Of a DNA stretch of 64,000 nt, positions 50,901 through 62,481 are shown piece after piece; the first letter of the stretch is position 1; the number at the start of each line of letters is the position of its first letter. The notes below the pieces were generated by a model that saw nothing but the letters and a program-made list of their open reading frames with translations, was not told where the DNA came from and did not search any database. The position numbers and the translations under genes are program-made. The stretch covers positions 3,348,001-3,412,000 of the forward strand of contig NW_027488370.1 in NCBI RefSeq assembly GCF_051014445.1, in the 5' to 3' direction. This stretch comes from Colletes latitarsis. Lineage: Eukaryota > Arthropoda > Insecta > Hymenoptera > Colletidae.

Positions 50901-53900
50901 TTCGCGTTTTTGACATACTTGTTGAACAGATCCTGGGTCATTTCTGGTTTGGGTCACGTAGTAATGTGGTACCACGCTGAAGCATTCAATGAAACCTGGT
51001 CTGGAAAAATATTTTAGAGGATAACGCATGTTAGGTCTAGGTTAGCCCTGGGATTTTCACTCATCAGACTCATACCTTCGCATTCTTCACATACTTGTTG
51101 AACGGATCCTGTGTATTTTCTGGTTTGGTTCACGTAGTAATGTGGTACCACACTGAAACATTCAATTAAACCTGGTCTTGATAAATATTTTAGAAGATAA
51201 CGCATGTTAGGTCTAGGTTAGGCCTGGGATTTTCACTCATCAGACTCATACTTTCGCATTCTTCACATACTTGTTGAACGGATCCTGGGTTTTTACTGGA
51301 TTGGATCACGTAGTAATGTGGTACCACACTGAAACAGTCAATTAAACCTGGTTTCGATCAATATTTTAGAGGATAACGCAAGTTAGGTCTGGGATAGGTC
51401 TGGGATTTGCCCTCATCAGGCTCATATTTTCGCGTTTTTCACATACTTGTTGAACAGGTCCTGGTTTTTTTCTAGTTTGGATCACGTAGTAGTGTGGTAC
51501 CACACTGAAACAGTCCATTAAACCTGGTTTGGATCAATATTTTAGAGGGCAACGCATGTTAAGTCTAGGTTAGGCCTGGGATTTGCCTTCATCAGGGTCA
51601 TACTTTCGCATATTTCTCATTCTTCATGGCTAGATCCTGGGCTGTTTCTGGATTGGATCACGTAGTAATATGGTACCACACTGAAACAGTCAATTAAACC
51701 TGGTTTTGATCAATATTTTAGAGAATAATTCATGTTAGGTCTAGGTTAGGTCTGGGATTTGCTCTCATCAGGTTCATACTTTCGCATATTTCTCATACTT
51801 CATGGCTAGATCCTGGGCTATTTCTGGTTTGGATCACGTAGTAATGTGGGACCACACTGAAACAGTCAATTAAACCTGGTTTTGATCAATATTTTAGAGA
51901 ATAATTCATGTTAGGTCTAGGTTAGGTCTGGGATTTGCTCTCATCAGGCTCATACTTTCGCATATTTCTCATACTTCACGGCTAGATCCGGGGCTGTTTC
52001 TGGATTGTATCACGTAGTAATGTGGTACCACGCTGAAACAGTCAATTAAACCTGGTTTCGTTGAATCATTTTAGAGGATAACCCTAGTTAGGTCTGGGAT
52101 AGGTCTGGGATTTGCCCTCAGCAGGCTCATACTTTCGCGTTTTTCACATACTTGTTGAACAGATCCTGGGTTTTTTCTGGTTTGCGTCACGTAGTAGTGC
52201 GGTACCACACTGAAACAGTCGATTAAACCAGGTTTCGTTCAATATTTTTGAGGATAATGCATGTTAGGTCTAGGTTAGGCCGGGGATTTTCACTCATCAG
52301 ACTCATACTTTCGCATTCTTCACATACTTATTGAACGGATCCTGGGTTTTTACTGGATTGGATCACGTAGTAATGTGGCACCACACTGAAACAGTCAATT
52401 AAACCTGGTTTCGATCAATATATTAGAGAATAATTCATGTTAGGTCTAGGTTAGGTCTGGGATTTGCTCTCATCAGGCTCATTCTTTCGCATATTTCTCA
52501 TACTTGGTGGCTAGATCCAGGCCTTTTTCTGGATTGCATCACGTAGTAATGAAGTACAACACTGAAACAGTCAATTAAACCTGGTTTCCATCAATATTTT
52601 AGAGGACAACGCAAGTTAGGTCTGGGATAGGTCTAGGATTCGCCCTCATCAGGCTCATACTTTCGCGTTTTTCACATACTTGTTGAACTGATCCTTGGTT
52701 TTTTCTGGATTGGATCACGTAGTAGTGTGGTACCACACTGAAACAGTCCATTAAACCTGGTTTCGATCACTATTTTAGAGGATAACGCATGTTAGGTCTG
52801 GGTTAGGTCTAGGATTTGCCCTCATCAGGCTCATACTTTCGCGTTTTTCACATACTTGTTGAAGAGATCCTGGGTTTTTTCTGGTTTGGATCACGTAGTA
52901 ATGTGGTACCACACTGATGCAGTCCATTAAACCTGGTTTCGATCAATATTTTAGAGAATAATCCATGTTAGTTCTAGGTTAGGTCTGCGATTTGCTTTCA
53001 TCAGGCTCATTCTTTCGCGTATTTCTCATACTTGATGGCTAGATCTTGGGCTTTTTCTGGATTGCATTACGTAGTAATGTAGTACCACACTGAAACAGTC
53101 AATGGAATCTGGTTTCCATCAATATTTTAGAGGACAACGCAAGTTATGTCTGGGATAGGTCTGGGATTTGCCCTCATCAGGGTCATACTTTCGCATTTTT
53201 CACATACTTGTTGAACAGATCCTGGGTTTTTTCTTGTTTGGATCACGTAGTAGTGTGGTACCACACTGAAACAGTCCATAAAACCTGGTTTCGAACAATA
53301 TTTTAGAGAATAATTCATGTTTGGTCTAGGTTAGGTCTGGGATTTGCTCTCATCAGGCTCATTCTTTCGCATATTTCTCATACTTGATGGCTAGATCCTG
53401 GGCTTTTTCTGGATTGCATTACGTAGTAATGTAGTACCACACTGAAACAGTCAATGGAATCTGGTTTCCATCAATATTTTAGAGGACAACGCAAGTTAGG
53501 TCTGGGAAAGGTCTGGGATTCGCCCTCATCAGGCTCATACTTTCGCGTTTTTCACATACTTGTTGAACTGATCCTGGGTTTTTTCTGGTTTGGATCACGT
53601 ATTAATGTGGTACCACACTGAAACAGTCGATTAAACCTGGTTTCGATCAATATTTTAGAGGATAACGCAAGTTAGGTCTGGGATAGGTCTGGGATTTGCC
53701 CTCATCAGACTCATGCTTTCGCACACTTCACATACTCGTTGAACAGAGCCTGGGTTATTTTCTGGTTTGGATCACATAGTAATGTGGTACCACACTGAAA
53801 CAGTCGATTAAACCAGGTCTTGATAAATATTTTAGAGGATAACGTATGTTAGATCTGGGTTAGGTCCAGGATTTGCCCTCGTCAGGCTCATACTTTCGCA

Positions 53901-56900
53901 TATTTCCAATACTTCATGGCTAGATCCTGGGCTATTTCTGGATTGGATCACGTAGTAATGTGGTACCACACTGAGACGGTCAATTAAACCTGGTTTCGAT
54001 CAATATTTTTGAGGATAACGCATGTTAGGTCTAGGTTAGGCCGGGGATTTGCACTCATCAGACTCATACTTTCGCAGTTTTAACATACATGCTGGCCTGA
54101 TCGAGGGTCTTTTCTGCTTTGGATCACGTAGTGAAGTGGTACCACACTGAAGCAGTCCATTAAACCTGGTTTCGATCAATATTTTAGAGGATAACGCATG
54201 TTAGGTTTGGGTTAGGTCTAGGATTTGCCCTCATCCGGCTCATACTTTCGCATATTTCTCATACTTCATGGCTAGATCCTGGGCTGTTTCTGGATTGTAT
54301 CACGTAGTAATGTGGTACCACGCTGAAACAGTCAATTAAACCTGGTTTCGATCAATATTTTAGAGGATAACGCAAGTTTGGTCTGGGATAGGTCTGGGAT
54401 TCGCCCTCATCAGGCTCATACTTTCGCGTTTTTCACATACTTGTTGAACTGATCCTGGGTTTTTTCTGGTTTGGATCACGTAGTAATGTGGGACCACACT
54501 GAAACAATCAATTAAACCTGGTCTTGATAAATATTTTAGAGGATAACGCAAGTTTGGTCAGGGATAGGTCTGGGATTTGCCCTCATCAGGCTCATACTTT
54601 CGCGTTTTTCACATACTTGTTGAACGGATCCTGGGTTTTTTCTGGTTTGGATCACGTAGTAATGTGGGACCACACTGAAACAGTCAATTAAACCTGGTTT
54701 TGATCAATATTTTAGAGAATAATTCATGTTAGGTCTAGGTTAGGTCTGGGATTTGCTCTCATCAGGCTCATACTTTCGCATATTTCTCATACTTCACGGC
54801 TAGATCCGGGGCTGTTTCTGGATTGTATCACGTAGTAATGTGGTACCACGCTGAAACAGTCAATTAAACCTGGTTTCGTTGAATCATTTTAGAGGATAAC
54901 GCTAGTTAGGTCTGGGATAGGTCTGGGATTTGCCCTCAGCAGGCTCATACTTTCGCGTTTTTCACATACTTGTTGAACAGATCCTGGGTTTTTTCTGGTT
55001 TGCGTCACGTACTAGTGCGGTACCACACTGAAACAGTCGATTAAACCAGGTTTCGTTCAATATTTTTGAGGATAATGCATGTTAGGTCTAGGTTAGGCCG
55101 GGGATTTTCACTCATCAGACTCATACTTTCGCATTCTTCACATACTTATTGAACGGATCCTGGGTTTTTACTGGATTGGATCACGTAGTAATGTGGCACC
55201 ACACTGAAACAGTCAATTAAACCTGGTTTCGATCAATATTTTTGAGGATAATGCATGTTAGGTCTAGGTTAGGCCTGGGATTTTCACTCATCAGACTCAT
55301 ACTTTCGCATTCTTCACATACTTGTGAAAGGATTCTGGGTTTTTTCTGGTTTGTAACACGTAGTAATGTGGGACCACACTGAAACAATCAATTAAACCTG
55401 GTCATGATAAATATTTTAGAGGATAACGCATGTTAGGTCTGTGTTAGGTCTAGTATTTGCCCTCGTCAGGCTCATACTTTCGCATATTTCTCATACTTCA
55501 TGCCTAGATCCTGGGCTATTTCTGGATTGGATCACGTAGTAATGTGGTACCACACTGAAACGGTCAATTAAACCTGGTTTTGATCAATATTTTAGAGAAT
55601 AATTCATGTTATGTCTAGGTTAGTTCTGGGATTTGCTCTCATCAGGCTCATTCTTTCGCATATTTCACATACTTGATGGCTAGATCCTGGGCTTTCTCTG
55701 GATTGCATCACGTAGTAATGAAGTACAACACTGAAACAGTCAATCAAACCTGGTTTCGATCAACATTTTAGAGGATAACGAAAGTTATGTCTAGTTTAGG
55801 CCTGGGATTTGCCCTCATCAGACTCATACTTTCGCACACTTCACATACTCGTTGAACAGATCCTGGGTTATTTTCTGGTTTGGATTACATAGTAATGAGG
55901 TACCACACTGAAACAGTCGATTAAACCAGGTTTCGATCAATATTTTTGAGGATAACGCATGTTATGTCTAGGTTAGGCCTGGGATTTTCACTCATCAGAC
56001 TCATACTTTCGCATTCTTCACATACTTGTTGAACGGATCCTGGGTTTTTACTGGATTGGATCACGTAGTAATGCGGTACCACACTGAAACAGTCAATTAA
56101 ACCTGGTTTCGATCAATATTTTAGAGGATAACGCAAGTTAGGTCTGGGATAGGTCTGGGATTTGCCCTCATCAGGCTCATATTTTCGCGTTTTTCACATA
56201 CTTGTTGAACAGGTCCTGGTTTTTTTCTGGTTTGGATCACGTAGTAGTGTGGTACCACACTGAAACAGTCCATTAAACCTGGTTTGGATCAATATTTTAG
56301 AGGATAACGCATGTTAGGTCTAGGTTACGTCTGGGATTTTCACTCATCAGGCTCATACTTTCGCGTTTTTCACATACTTGTTGAACAGATCCTGAGTTTT
56401 TTCTGGTTTGGGTCGCGCAGTAATGTGGTACCACACTGAACCAATCAATTAAACCTGGTTTCGATCAATATTTTAGAGAATAATTCATGTTAGGCCTAGG
56501 TTAGGTCTAGGATTTGCCCTCATCAGGCTCATACTTTCGCATATTTCTCATACTTCATGGCTAGATCCTGGGCTGTTTCTGGATTGTATCACGTAGTAAT
56601 GTGGTACCACGCTGAAACAGTCAATTAAACCTGGTTTTGATCAATATTTTAGAGGATAACGCAAGTTAGGTCTGGGATAGGTCTGGGATTCGCCCTCATC
56701 AGGCTCATACTTTCGCGTTTTTCACATACTTGTTGAACAGATCCTGGGTTTTTTCTGGTTTGGGTCACGTAGTAATGTGGTACCACACTGAAACAGTCGA
56801 TTAAACCAGGTTTCGATCAATATTTTAGAGGACAACGCATGTTAGGCCTGGGTCAGTTCTAGGATTTGCCCTCGTCAGGCTCATACTTTCGCATATTTCT

Positions 56901-57700
56901 CGTACTTCATGGCTAGATCCTGGGCTATTTCTGGTTTGGATCTCGTAGTAATGTGGTACCACACTGAAACTGTCAATTAAACCTGGTTTGGGTCAATATT
57001 TTAGAGGATAACGCAAGTTAGGTCTGGGATAGGTCTGGGATTTGCCCTCAGCAGGCTCATACTTTCGCGTTTTTCACATACATGTTGAACAGATCCTGGA
57101 TTTCTTCTGGTTTGGATCACGTAGTAATGTGGTACAACACTGAAACAGTCCATTAAACCTGGTTTCCATCAATATTTTAGAGGACAACGCATGTTAAGTC
57201 TAGGTTAGGCCTGGGATTTGCCTTCATCAGGCTCATACTTTCGCATATTTCTCATACTTCATGGCTAGATCCTGGGCTATTTCTGGTTTGGATCACGTAG
57301 TAATGTGGTACCACACAGAAACAGTCAATTAAACCTGGTTTGGATCAATATTTTAGAGGATAACGCAAGTTAGGTCTGGGATAGGTCTGGGATTCGCCCT
57401 CATCAGGCTCATACTTTCGCGTTTTTCACATACTTGTTGAACAGATCCTGGGTTTTTTCTGCTTTGGGTCACGTAGTAATGTGGGACCACACTGAAACAG
57501 TCGACTAAACCAAGTTTCGATCAATATTTTTGGGGATAATGCATATTAGGTCTAGGTTAGGCCTGGGATTTTCACTCATCAGACTCATACTTTCGCATTC
57601 TTCACATACTTATTGAACGGATCCTGGGTTTTTACTGGATTGGATCACGTAGTAATGTGGCACCACACTGAAACAGTCAATTAAACCTGGTTTCGATCAA

Positions 57701-59320
57701 TATTTTAGAGGATAACGCAAGTTAGGTCTAGGTTAGGTCTGGGATTTTCACTCATCAGACTCATACTTTCGCATTCTTCACATACTTGTTCAACGGATCC
57801 TGTTTTTTTTCTGGTTTGGATCACGTAGTAATGTGGTACCACACTGAAACAGTCGACTAAACCTGGTTTCGATTAATATTTTTGAGGATAACGCATGTTA
57901 GGTCTGGGATGGTTTTGGGATTTGCCCTCATCAGGCTCATACTTTCGCAGCTTTAACATGCATGTTGACCTGATCGAGGGTTTTTTCTGCTTTGGATCAC
58001 GTAGTAAAGTGGTACCACACTAAAACAGTCAATCAAACCTGGTTTCGATCAATATTTTAGAGGATAACGAAAGTTATGTCTAGTTTAGGCCTGGGATTTG
58101 CTCTCATCAGACTCATACTTTCGCATACTTCACATACCTGTTGAACAGATCCTGGGTTTTTTTCTGGTTTGCATCACGCAGTAATGTGGTACCACACTGA
58201 AACAGTCGATTAAACCTGGTTTCGATCAATATTTTTGTGGATAACGCATGTTAGGTCTAGGTTAGGCCGAGGATTTTCACACATCAGACTCATACTTTCG
58301 CATTCTTCACATACTTGTTGAACGGATCCTGGGTTTTTACTGGTTTGGGTCATGTAGTAATGTGGTACCACACTGAAACAGTCAATTAAACCTGGTTTCG
58401 ATCAATATATTAGAGAATAATTCATGTTAGGTCTAGGTTAGGTCTGGGATTTGCTCTGATGAGGCTCATTCTTTCGCATATTTCTCATACTTCTTGGCTA
58501 GATCCTGGGCTGTTTCTGGATTGCATCCAGTACTAATGAAGTACAACACTGAAACAGTCAAATAAACCTGGTTTCCATCAATATTTTAGAGGATAACGCA
58601 TGTTAGGTCTAGGTTAGGTCTGGGATCTTCACTCATCAGACTAATACTTTCGCATTCTTCACATACTTGTTGAACGGATCCTGGGTTTTTTCTGGTTTGG
58701 ATCACGTAGTAATGTGGGACCACACTGAAACAATCAATTAAACCTGGTCTTGATAAATATTTTAGAGGATAACGCATGTTAGGTCTGGGATAGGTCTGGG
58801 ATTTGCCCTCATCAGACTCATACTTTCGCACACTTCACATACTCGTTGAACAGATCCTGGGTTATTTTCTGGTTTGGATCACATAGTAATGAGGTACCAC
58901 ACTGAAACAGTCGATTAAACCAGGTTTCGATCAATATTTTTGAGGATAACGCATGTTAGGTCTAGGTTAGGCCTGGGATTTGCCTTCATCAGACTCATAC
59001 TTTCGCATTCTTCACATACTTATTGAACGGATCCTGGGTTTTTACTGGATTGGATCACGTAGTAATGTGGCACCACACTGAAACAGTCAATTAAACCTGG
59101 TTTCGATCAATATTTTAGAGGATAACGCAAGTTAGGTCTAGGTTAGGTCTGGGATTTTCACTCATCAGACTCATACTTTCGCATTCTTCACATACTTGTT
59201 CAACGGATCCTGTTTTTTTTCTGGTTTGGATCACGTAGTAATGTGGTACCACACAGAAACAGTCAATTAAACCTGGTTTAGATCAATATTTTAGAGGATA
59301 ACGCAAGTTAGGTCTGGGAT
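57701..59320 (+). repeat. 176-bp satellite flanking truncated element, block copy 1
   Basis: About nine monomers forming the left part of a ~2.9-kb block whose second copy lies 2902 bp to the right (58586 corresponds to 61488). Distinctive monomers include GCAGCTTTAACATGCATG and GCATCCAGTA variants. The final 14 bases (59307-59320, GTTAGGTCTGGGAT) are the 5' target-site duplication of the truncated retrotransposon. No gene is seen. Confidence 0.9.
59307..59320 (+). repeat. 5' target-site duplication, truncated copy 1
   Basis: GTTAGGTCTGGGAT, repeated exactly at 59566-59579 after the poly(A). The left edge lies at the same monomer position as in the full-length insertion (GCAA followed by GTTA). 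Confidence 0.9.
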
Positions 59321-59565
59321 CCCGGGGGATGGGCGCGAAAGCGCGGGCACGGGGAGGATACCGGAAGAATGCTTCGAGCGATTCCCGGTATCCTCCCAAA
59401 GCGTGCCGAAGGGTCACCGTGGGGTTTTTAGTGGGTAGGTCCCGCGCCGGTCGTTGTACGGGCGCGGGGAATCCCACACACCCCTCCCACCTCTCCCCAA
59501 GGAGGTGGGAGGGAGTCTTTCGAAGATTTTCCCCACGACAAAAAAAAAAAAAAAAAAAAAAAAAA
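59321..59565 (+). mobile_element. 5'-truncated copy of the retrotransposon (3' end only)
   Basis: These 245 bp match the end of the full-length element from about 8889 (CCCGGGGGATGGG) through the poly(A). Nothing of ORF1 or ORF2 remains. The GAAA-tetraloop stem, the 13-bp hairpin and the last two stems are kept. A visible difference from the full-length copy is CGCGCCGG where that copy has CGCGCCTG. The tail has 26 adenines. It is flanked by 14-bp duplications, so it arose by its own target-primed insertion with incomplete reverse transcription. Confidence 0.93.
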
Positions 59566-59579
59566 GTTAGGTCTGGGAT
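59566..59579 (+). repeat. 3' target-site duplication, truncated copy 1
   Basis: GTTAGGTCTGGGAT is identical to 59307-59320. The following AGGTCTGGGATTCGCC restores the normal two-unit motif of the monomer, as at about 57367 in an uninterrupted monomer. Confidence 0.9.
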
Positions 59580-62222
59580 AGGTCTGGGATTCGCCCTCAT
59601 CAGGCTCATACTTTCGCGTTTTTCACATACTTGTTGAACAGATCCTGGGTTTTTTCTGCTTTGGGTCACGTAGTAATGTGGTACCACACTGAAACAGTCG
59701 ATTAAACCAGGTTTCGATCAATATTTTTGAGGATAATGCATGTTAGGTCTAGGTTAGGCCTGGGATTTTCACTCATCAGACTCATACTTTCGCATTCTTC
59801 ACATACTTATTGAACGGATCCTGGGTTTTTACTGGATTGGATCACGTAGTAATGTGGCACCACACTGAAACAGTCAATTAAACCTGGTTTCGATCAATAT
59901 TTTAGAGGATAACGCAAGTTAGGTCTAGGTTAGGTCTGGGATTTTCACTCATCAGACTCATACTTTCGCATTCTTCACATACTTGTTCAACGGATCCTGT
60001 TTTTTTTCTGGTTTGGATCACGTAGTAATGTGGTACCACACTGAAACAGTCGACTAAACCTGGTTTCGATTAATATTTTTGAGGATAACGCATGTTAGGT
60101 CTGGGATGGTTCTGGGATTTGCCCTCATCAGGCTCATACTTTCGCAGCTTTAACATGCATGTTGACCTGATCGCGGGTTTTTTCTGCTTTGGATCACGTA
60201 GTAAAGTGGTACCACACTAAAACAGTCAATCAAACCTGGTTTCGATCAATATTTTAGAGGATAACGAAAGTTATGTCTAGTTTAGGCCTGGGATTTGCTC
60301 TCATCAGACTCATACTTTCGCATACTTCACTTACCTGTTGAACAGATCCTGGGTTTTTTTCTGGTTTGCATCACGCAGTAATGTGGTACCACACTGAAAC
60401 AGTCGATTAAACCTGGTTTTGATCAATATTTTAGAGAATAATTCATGTTAGGTCTAGGTTAGGTCTGGGATTTGCTCTCATCAGGCTCATACTTTCGCAT
60501 ATTTCTCATACTTCATGGCTAGATCCTGGGCTATTTCTGGTTTGGATCACGTAGTAATGTGGTACCACACAGAAACAGTCAATTAAACCTGGTTTCGATC
60601 AATATGTTAGAGGATAACGCAAGTTAGGTCTAGGTTAGGTCTGGGATTTTCACTCATCAGACTCATACTTTCGCATTCTTCACATACTTGTTCAACGGAT
60701 CCTGTTTTTTTTCTGGTTTGGATCACGTAGTAATGTGGTACCACACTGAAACAGTCGACTAAACCTGGTTTCGATTAATATTTTTGAGGATAACGCATGT
60801 TAGGTCTGGGATGGTTTTGGGATTTGCCCTCATCAGGCTCATACTTTCGCAGCTTTAACATGCATGTTGACCTGATCGAGGGTTTTTTCTGCTTTGGATC
60901 ACGTAGTAAAGTGGTACCACACTAAAACAGTCAATCAAACCTGGTTTCGATCAATATTTTAGAGGATAACGAAAGTTATGTCTAGTTTAGGCCTGGGATT
61001 TGCTCTCATCAGACTCATACTTTCGCATACTTCACATACCTGTTGAACAGATCCTGGGTTTTTTTCTGGTTTGCATCACGCAGTAATGTGGTACCACACT
61101 GAAACAGTCGATTAAACCTGGTTTCGATCAATATTTTTGAGGATAACGCATGTTAGGTCTAGGTTAGGCCGAGGATTTTCACACATCAGACTCATACTTT
61201 CGCATTCTTCACATACTTGTTGAACGGATCCTGGGTTTTTACTGGTTTGGGTCATGTAGTAATGTGGTACCACACTGAAACAGTCAATTAAACCTGGTTT
61301 CGATCAATATATTAGAGAATAATTCATGTTAGGTCTAGGTTAGGTCTGGGATTTGCTCTGATGAGGCTCATTCTTTCGCATATTTCTCATACTTCTTGGC
61401 TAGATCCTGGGCTGTTTCTGGATTGCATCCAGTAGTAATGAAGTACAACACTGAAACAGTCAAATAAACCTGGTTTCCATCAATATTTTAGAGGATAACG
61501 CATGTTAGATCTAGGTTAGGTCTGGGATTTTCACTCATCAGACTAATACTTTCGCATTCTTCACATACTTGTTGAACGGATCCTGGGTTTTTTCTGGTTT
61601 GGATCACGTAGTAATGTGGGACCACACTGAAACAATCAATTAAACCTGGTCTTGACAAATATTTTAGAGGATAACGCATGTTAGGTCTGGGATAGGTCTG
61701 GGATTTGCCCTCATCAGACTCATACTTTCGCACACTTCACATACTCGTTGAACAGATCCTGGGTTATTTTCTGGTTTGGATCACATAGTAATGAGGTACC
61801 ACACTGAAACAGTCGATTAAACCAGGTTTCGATCAATATTTTTGAGGATAACGCATGTTAGGTCTAGGTTAGGCCTGGGATTTGCCTTCATCAGACTCAT
61901 ACTTTCGCATTCTTCACATACTTATTGAACGGATCCTGGGTTTTTACTGGATTGGATCACGTAGTAATGTGGCACCACACTGAAACAGTCAATTAAACCT
62001 GGTTTCGATCAATATTTTAGAGGATAACGCAAGTTAGGTCTAGGTTAGGTCTGGGATTTTCACTCATCAGACTCATACTTTCGCATTCTTCACATACTTG
62101 TTCAACGGATCCTGTTTTTTTTCTGGTTTGGATCACGTAGTAATGTGGTACCACACAGAAACAGTCAATTAAACCTGGTTTAGATCAATATTTTAGAGGA
62201 TAACGCAAGTTAGGTCTGGGAT
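59580..62222 (+). repeat. 176-bp satellite between the two truncated copies
   Basis: About 15 monomers. The right part repeats 57.7-59.3 kb at an offset of ~2902 bp. A smaller section near 60100-60420 also matches 57900-58210 at an offset of ~2200 bp. The segment ends with the 5' target-site duplication of the second truncated copy (62209-62222). No gene is seen. Confidence 0.9.
62209..62222 (+). repeat. 5' target-site duplication, truncated copy 2
   Basis: GTTAGGTCTGGGAT, repeated at 62468-62481. It is the same sequence and position as for copy 1, as expected if the whole block was duplicated. Confidence 0.9.
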
Positions 62223-62467
62223 CCCGGGGGATGGGCGCGAAAGCGCGGGCACGGGGAGGATACCGGAAGAATGCTTCGAGCGATTCCCGGTATCCTCCCA
62301 AAGCGTGCCGAAGGGTCACCGTGGGGTTTTTAGTGGGTAGGTCCCGCGCAGGTCGTTGTACGGGCGCGGGGAATCCCACACACCCCTCCCACCTCTCCCC
62401 AAGGAGGTGGGAGGGAGTCTTTCGAAGATTTTCCCCACGACAAAAAAAAAAAAAAAAAAAAAAAAAA
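62223..62467 (+). mobile_element. Second 5'-truncated copy, duplicate of copy 1
   Basis: These 245 bp have the same truncation point, target duplication and tail length (26 adenines) as 59321-59565. A visible substitution is CGCGCAGG against CGCGCCGG. The satellite on both sides also matches copy 1 at 2902 bp spacing. It is therefore best read as a segmental duplicate of one insertion and not as an independent one. Confidence 0.92.
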
Positions 62468-62481
62468 GTTAGGTCTGGGAT
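62468..62481 (+). repeat. 3' target-site duplication, truncated copy 2
   Basis: GTTAGGTCTGGGAT matches 62209-62222. The next motif unit reads ATATGTCTGGG in place of ATAGGTCTGGG, a point difference from copy 1. Confidence 0.9.

Larger units (their letters stand above)
43601..57700 (+). repeat. 176-bp satellite with long-range block duplications
   Basis: About 80 monomers. Clear block copies are 44740-45770 with 49850-50875 (offset ~5104 bp, 29 monomers) and 51890-54340, which matches 39390-41840 (offset ~12,499 bp, 71 monomers). A cluster of monomers with CACGGCTAGATCCGGGGC recurs near 43881, 48111, 51977 and 54797. A shortened monomer with ACTTGTGAAAGGATTC recurs near 44405, 48630 and 55320. 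No gene or element is seen. Confidence 0.92.

Noticed and set aside
59321..62467. Two independent truncated insertions
   Set aside because: They have identical truncation point, target duplication, tail length and flanking monomers at a constant offset, so one insertion followed by segmental duplication explains both.
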